Assembly: GCF_023072595.1 (NCBI RefSeq)
Contig: NZ_JALLGK010000001.1
Location: 434,001 to 498,000, forward strand
Origin: Streptomyces sp. XM4193
GTDB taxonomy: Bacteria > Actinomycetota > Actinomycetes > Streptomycetales > Streptomycetaceae
Length of the DNA stretch: 64,000 nucleotides
Direction of reading: 5' to 3'
Shown here: in pieces, positions 60,408 to 64,000 of the stretch
Layout of the letters: every line of letters starts with the position of its first letter
Numbering within the stretch: position 1 is the stretch's first letter
The notes under the pieces: generated by a model
Told to the model about the DNA's origin: nothing
Seen by the model: the letters and a program-made list of their open reading frames with translations, nothing else
The model's database searches: none
Made by a program: the position numbers and the translations under genes

Positions 60408-60560
60408 TGGGCGGCCTTTGGGCGGCCCTTGGGACGGCCTGTGGATGACGGCCTGTGGGTTGCGTCCTGTGGATACCGGCCTGTGGATGCTGTCCGGTGG
60501 ATACGGACCGTTGGATACGGACCGGTGGGCGTGGTCCGGTGATTCCGGCCGTTGGATCCG
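60408..60560. repeat. 14-bp tandem repeat with DnaA-box-like cores, about 9-11 units
   Basis: The core T/G-GTGGAT recurs with an exact 14-bp period at 60440, 60454, 60468, 60482, 60496, 60510, 60524 and 60538, and at 60551 (13 bp). Clear units include GGCCTGTGGATGAC, GTCCTGTGGATACC, GTCCGGTGGATACG and GACCGTTGGATACG. Three units read TGTGGAT(A/G), whose reverse complement (A/C)ATCCACA-type is one to two changes from a DnaA box. It lies about 90 bp upstream of trmB. The rest of the 60290-60654 gap has no gene. Confidence 0.85.
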
Positions 60561-60645
60561 GGGCCGTGGAGGCGTGCAGCGCGGGCTCGCCGAGGGGTCG
60601 CCGGCACAGACGCACGTCCACGGCACACCGCCCGAGCGCGGCCCG

Positions 60646-60651
60646 TAGAAT
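60646..60651 (+). promoter_or_regulatory. -10 box of trmB (leaderless candidate)
   Basis: TAGAAT lies 3-9 nt before two in-frame GTG codons (60655 and 60661). The expected transcription start (about 7 nt downstream) falls on or next to the second GTG, so trmB mRNA is probably leaderless. No good -35 element is seen. Confidence 0.6.
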
Positions 60652-60654
60652 CCG

Positions 60655-61416
60655 GTGACTGTGTCCGAGAACTCCGCTTCCCCGATGTTCGAGCCCGGTG
60701 CCGGGCCCGCCGCCAACCCCGCCGCCGGACGGCTGCGTCCGATCCGTACCTTCGAGCCGCGCCGCAGCCGGGTGACCAAGGCCCAGGGAGAGGCGCTGCT
60801 GCGGCTCTGGCCGACCTGGGGCTTCGACATCGACGGCTCGCGGGTGCTCGACCTCGACGAGCTCTTCGCCACCCTCCCCGCCGGCTCCCCGGTCGTGCTG
60901 GAGATCGGATTCGGGATGGGCGAGGCCACCGTGCAGATGGCCGCCGCCGACCGGGAGACCGGGCTGCTCGCCGTGGACGTGCACACCCCCGGGCAGGGCA
61001 ACCTGCTGCGGCTCGCCGACCTCCAGGGCCTGACCAACGTACGGGTGGCCAACGGGGACGCGCTGATCCTGCTGCGCGAGATGCTGCCGGAGCGCAGCCT
61101 GTCCGGGCTGCGGATCTACTTCCCCGACCCCTGGCCCAAGAAGCGGCACAACAAGCGCCGGCTGGTACAGACCCCGTTCCTCGACCTCGCCGCCACCCGG
61201 CTCGCGCCCGGCGCCGTACTGCACTGCGCGACCGACTGGGAGCCGTACGCCGAGCAGATGCTCGAAGTGCTGAGCGCACACCCCGACTTCGAGAACACCC
61301 AGGAGGACGGCGGTTTCGCGGACCGTCCCGAGCACCGTCCGCAGACCCGCTTCGAGGGGCAGGGCATCCGGAAGGGCCACACGGTGCACGACCTGCTCTT
61401 CCGCCGCCGCCCGTAG
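60655..61416 (+). CDS. trmB: tRNA (guanosine(46)-N7)-methyltransferase
   Basis: A 253-residue SAM-dependent methyltransferase that makes m7G46 in the tRNA variable loop. The SAM motif is VVLEIGFGMGEATVQMAAAD. AVDVHTPGQGNLLRLADLQG and VRVANGDALILLREML follow. The catalytic motif is GLRIYFPDPWPKKRHNKRRL (FPDPWPKKRHxKRR). The C-terminal TRFEGQGIRKGHTVHDLLF is also conserved. The family match is unambiguous. The start is either GTG 60655 or GTG 60661; the -10 box at 60646-60651 favours the second if the mRNA is leaderless. It is followed after about 95 bp by prsW on the same strand. Confidence 0.95.
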   Translation: MTVSENSASPMFEPGAGPAANPAAGRLRPIRTFEPRRSRVTKAQGEALLRLWPTWGFDIDGSRVLDLDELFATLPAGSPVVLEIGFGMGEATVQMAAADRETGLLAVDVHTPGQGNLLRLADLQGLTNVRVANGDALILLREMLPERSLSGLRIYFPDPWPKKRHNKRRLVQTPFLDLAATRLAPGAVLHCATDWEPYAEQMLEVLSAHPDFENTQEDGGFADRPEHRPQTRFEGQGIRKGHTVHDLLFRRRP

Positions 61417-61499
61417 CGCCCGGCCGCGGTGGCGTACCGACGCGGCGAGCCCGCCGAAGCGCGGGCGGAGACCCTGGTGCCGTGAACGGCGCGTTCCTT

Positions 61500-61505
61500 T
61501 AGGGT
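61500..61505 (+). promoter_or_regulatory. -10 box of prsW (leaderless candidate)
   Basis: TAGGGT, an excellent streptomycete -10 sequence, ends 7 nt before the GTG start at 61513. A transcript starting 7 nt after the box would begin at the start codon itself. No good -35 is visible. Confidence 0.65.
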
Positions 61506-61512
61506 CGATCAC

Positions 61513-63390
61513 GTGCGCGACGACTCAGCACTGCCGGGGGAGCGCTCCTCCACGTCCTCCGCAGCGCCCGGTTTCCCGCACGCCGCTGCGGCCGACGCCG
61601 CGGCGCCGACACCACTGCCCGCGCACGCTCCGGCCGGTCCGCCCGACGGCCCGCCCGACGAGCCGCCGGACTCCTCCGCACCGGACCGGGCCGCGGGCCG
61701 CGGTCGCTGGACGGCCTGGTGGTACAACCGCCGGGTGCGCGCCGCGGCGATCGGCGGCGCGCTCGCCGTGTGCGGGCTGGCGATCCTGCTCATCGTGCGC
61801 GCCGAGACCGGCACCGAGGGCTTCCTGATCGGGCTGCTGCTCGCCGTGGTCCCGGTGCCGCTGCTGATCACCGGGTTCCGCTGGCTGGACCGGGTCGAGC
61901 CGACTCCCTGGCGGAGCCTGGCCTTTGCCTTCGCCTGGGGCGCCTGCACGGCCACCCTGGTCGCGGTGGTGGCGAACACCTTCGCCACCGAGTGGCTGAC
62001 CAACACCGTCATCACCAGCCCCGACACCGACGCGGACTTCGTCGGGGCTGTGTTCGTCGCCCCGATCACCGAGGAGCTGGCCAAGGTCGCGGCCATACTG
62101 CTGCTCTTCCTGCACCGCCCGCGCCAGTTCACCGGCCTGCTGTCGGGAATCGTCGTCGCCGGGGTCGTCGCCACCGGCTTCGCCTTCACCGAGAACATCC
62201 TCTACATCGGCAGCGCCTACGGAGAGGACCAGGAGTACGGCGTCGACACCGTCTCCGCGACGGCGACCACCTTCTTCGTGCGCATCCTGATGTCGCCGTT
62301 CGCCCACCCGCTCTTCACCATCATGGCCGGGCTCGGCTTCGGTCTCGCCGCCACCCGCGCCGCCGACCGCCGACTGCCGCGCGTGCTCTACCCGTTGCTC
62401 GGACTGCTCGGCGCGATCGGCCTGCACGCGCTGTGGAACGGCACCGCCTCGCTGAACGGTTTCCTCTTCCTGACCGCGTACGCCCTGCTGATGGCTCCGC
62501 TCTGCGGCGGGCTGATCTGGCTCTCCGTGCGACAGCGCAACAAGCTGCTGCGCACGGTGCGTTCGGTGCTGCCGCACTACGCGGCCCAGGGCTGGCTCAC
62601 CCCGCAGGAGGCGTACGGGCTCGGTTCGATGAGCACGCGCTGGGCGGCCCGTGACGTGGCCCGCCGCGAACGCGGCAGCGCCGCGGCGAGAATCGTCGAG
62701 GAGTACCAGAACACCGCGACGGCGCTGGCGCTGCTTCGTTCGCGTGCGGCGCTGATCGCGGTCGAGGAGTTCACCGAGCGCGAGGCCGCGCTGCTCGAAC
62801 GGCTGCTGGAGCAGCGGCCGTTGGGCAGCCCGTACACGACCAGGGCCTCCCAGCCGCGCCCGCTCTACTACGCGCCCCACCCGGGCCCCGGCGCCTGGCC
62901 GCCGCCCCAGCCCCACCCCCGCCCGTACGGCCCGCAGTACGGCTCGTCGTACCCGCCGCCGTACGGCCCGCAGTACGCGCCGCCGAACAGTCCCGGCACG
63001 CACCCGCCGGGTCCGTCGGGTCCGCCGGGTCCGCAGGGTTCGTGGGGTCCGCAGGGTCCGCCGGGTCCGCAGGGTCCGGTCGGCCCGTCCGGTTCGTGGG
63101 GGCAGGCGCCTCACGTCGCCGACGGGTGGCAGTCGCCGCCTCCGCACGCCGGTCCGCCTCCGTACGCGGGTCCGCCTCCGTACGCGGGTCCGCCTCCGCA
63201 CGCGGGTCCGCCTCCGTACGTCGGTCCGCCTCCCCACGTCGGTCCGCCTCCGCACCCTCCGCAGCGACCGCCGCACGCGCCGCAGGGGCCTCCGCCCCGG
63301 CCGTACGCGCCGCCCCCGCCGGACCAGTCCCCGCCGGTCCGGCCGCAGGGGTCCCCGCCGCCGTACCCGAAGGAGCGTCCCGGTGAGTGA
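61513..63390 (+). CDS. prsW: PrsW-family intramembrane metalloprotease
   Basis: 625 residues. The N-terminal ~65 residues are Pro/Ala-rich. Residues about 75-345 form the PrsW membrane domain with about eight helices. Conserved catalytic motifs are [16 protein letters not shown] (EExxK), [11 protein letters not shown] (FxxxEN) and [10 protein letters not shown], plus LHALWNGTA (second metal-site His). Bacterial PrsW enzymes cut membrane substrates such as anti-sigma factors. The C-terminal ~170 residues are Pro/Gly/Tyr-rich: collagen-like GPPGPQG (9-bp DNA units, about 63009-63090) and PPPYAG (18-bp units, about 63151-63250). The start GTG follows an ideal TAGGGT box. Its end overlaps the next gene by 8 nt. 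Confidence 0.9.
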   Translation: MRDDSALPGERSSTSSAAPGFPHAAAADAAAPTPLPAHAPAGPPDGPPDEPPDSSAPDRAAGRGRWTAWWYNRRVRAAAIGGALAVCGLAILLIVRAETGTEGFLIGLLLAVVPVPLLITGFRWLDRVEPTPWRSLAFAFAWGACTATLVAVVANTFATEWLTNTVITSPDTDADFVGAVFVAPITEELAKVAAILLLFLHRPRQFTGLLSGIVVAGVVATGFAFTENILYIGSAYGEDQEYGVDTVSATATTFFVRILMSPFAHPLFTIMAGLGFGLAATRAADRRLPRVLYPLLGLLGAIGLHALWNGTASLNGFLFLTAYALLMAPLCGGLIWLSVRQRNKLLRTVRSVLPHYAAQGWLTPQEAYGLGSMSTRWAARDVARRERGSAAARIVEEYQNTATALALLRSRAALIAVEEFTEREAALLERLLEQRPLGSPYTTRASQPRPLYYAPHPGPGAWPPPQPHPRPYGPQYGSSYPPPYGPQYAPPNSPGTHPPGPSGPPGPQGSWGPQGPPGPQGPVGPSGSWGQAPHVADGWQSPPPHAGPPPYAGPPPYAGPPPHAGPPPYVGPPPHVGPPPHPPQRPPHAPQGPPPRPYAPPPPDQSPPVRPQGSPPPYPKERPGE

Positions 63391-64000
63391 ACGAGCCGTC
63401 GCCGAGGGGCGGTTGACGCCTCCCGGAACCGTGCACGTACGCGACTTCGGTCCCGTGCCGCTGCTGGAGCCGCTCTGCTATCCCGGCCGGCCGGTGACCT
63501 CCCCGACGCTGCTCGACGGGGAGCTGCTGCACCGGCTGGACCCCTCGTACCCGGTGGCGGCCGGGCGGGTGCCGGTGCTGGCCGTGGGTTCCAACGGTTC
63601 GCCGGCGCAGCTGAGTCACAAGCTCGCTCGTGCCTCCGGGGTCTCCCGCACGGTTCCGATGGAACCGGTCCTGGCGCAGGGGCTGGCGGTCGGGCTCTCC
63701 GGCCACGTGAGCCGGGTCGGTTATGTGGCTGCCTCGCCCTTCCTCGAACCGGGGGTCCGCGGTTCGCTGCTGCTCACCTGGCTGGACCCGGACCAGCTCG
63801 CGCTCGTGGACTCCACCGAAGTGCCCAACTACCGGCGGGTGTTCCTGCCCTTCGGGGCGGTGCCCGTCGCCCGGCCCGACGGCAGCCGCCCGGCTCCGGA
63901 GGGGGCGTACCTCTACGTCAACGCCCGCGGCCTGCTCGGCCGGCCCGACGGCAGCCTGCGTCCGACGACCGACCAACACGCCCTGCTCACCCAGCTGTTG
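63383..64000 (+). CDS. Conserved hypothetical protein (3' end cut by window)
   Basis: The GTG at 63383 opens a frame of 206 codons that runs off the right edge without a stop. The product begins [20 protein letters not shown] and contains VLAVGSNGSPAQLSHKLARA, followed by PMEPVLAQGLAVGLSGHVSR and TWLDPDQLALVDSTEVPNYR. The GSN-G/A-SPAQL pattern recalls the nucleotide-free loop of gamma-glutamyl cyclotransferase-like proteins, but I do not consider that established. Overlap with prsW by 8 nt and a GGAGCGTCCCG tract just upstream support translational coupling to prsW. It has no signal peptide in the visible part. Confidence 0.7.
   Translation, partial: MSERAVAEGRLTPPGTVHVRDFGPVPLLEPLCYPGRPVTSPTLLDGELLHRLDPSYPVAAGRVPVLAVGSNGSPAQLSHKLARASGVSRTVPMEPVLAQGLAVGLSGHVSRVGYVAASPFLEPGVRGSLLLTWLDPDQLALVDSTEVPNYRRVFLPFGAVPVARPDGSRPAPEGAYLYVNARGLLGRPDGSLRPTTDQHALLTQLL

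Overview
The window is a piece of a linear-type actinomycete chromosome, almost certainly Streptomyces or a close relative. The evidence is uniformly high GC with strong third-position G/C bias, frequent GTG starts, GTGA/ATGA gene overlaps, TAGGGT/TAGAAT -10 boxes directly at start codons (leaderless transcripts), and a set of typical streptomycete genes: a two-domain geosmin synthase (geoA), an SSI-type protease inhibitor, a small laccase (SLAC), an NsdA-like TPR regulator, a SigE-family sigma factor and a Cmx/CmlR-type exporter. No rRNA operon, CRISPR array, intact prophage or large biosynthetic cluster is present. It reads as chromosome-core and near-core sequence with a few accessory patches.

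Layout. 1-3.3 kb: 3' part of a secreted M28 aminopeptidase, a VOC/GrpB pair and a HhH-GPD repair protein. 3.7-7.7 kb: geosmin synthase, convergent with an archaeal-type ATPase; a 21-bp minisatellite separates them, and a concentric double palindrome lies upstream of the ATPase. 7.8-13.7 kb: a NarL-type sensor kinase, a GNAT and a TIGR03084 protein interposed, then the response regulator and a two-gene ABC exporter. 14.1-20.9 kb: a CtpE-like P-type ATPase, an unusual 876-residue double histidine kinase coupled to its regulator, and a small membrane protein. 21.0-25.8 kb: SRPBCC protein, a UvrA/DrrC-like drug resistance ATPase divergent from a TetR regulator, and a GNAT. 26-34.8 kb: envelope and secreted proteins (MmpS-like lipoprotein, secreted protein plus TetR, M23 endopeptidase with two peptidoglycan-binding domains, Tat lipoprotein) and a Ser/Thr kinase fused to an extracellular amino-acid-binding domain. 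34.9-36.4 kb: a decayed tyrosine integrase, a small orphan gene and tRNA-Arg(ACG) and tRNA-Ser(GCT). 36.6-49.2 kb: SSI inhibitor, a 1466-residue PAS/receiver scaffold, acyl-CoA ligase, sigma factor, small secreted protein, MFS exporter and a Pro/Gln/Gly-rich membrane protein. 50.6-53.6 kb: NsdA-like regulator and L-2-hydroxyglutarate oxidase. 54.1-60.3 kb: laccase divergent from a translationally coupled pair of large secreted oxidation proteins. 60.4-64 kb: a 14-bp tandem repeat, trmB, prsW and the start of another gene.

The most interesting unit is at 54.1-60.3 kb. A two-domain laccase is divergent from a ThuA-GSDH (PQQ-type sugar dehydrogenase) protein, which is coupled to a protein joining a complete type-1 copper domain, three Ig-like repeats and a DUF1080 sugar-binding/hydrolase-like domain. 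I infer an extracellular carbohydrate-oxidising system in which a blue-copper domain may carry electrons from the dehydrogenase to an oxygen-reducing laccase. Other points of note are degenerate or rewired signalling proteins (876-aa dual kinase, 1466-aa scaffold without a phospho-acceptor His, kinase with a low-GC sensor domain) and several tandem repeat or palindromic elements in intergenic DNA. Functions are assigned by recognising motifs and families from memory; no database search was run.
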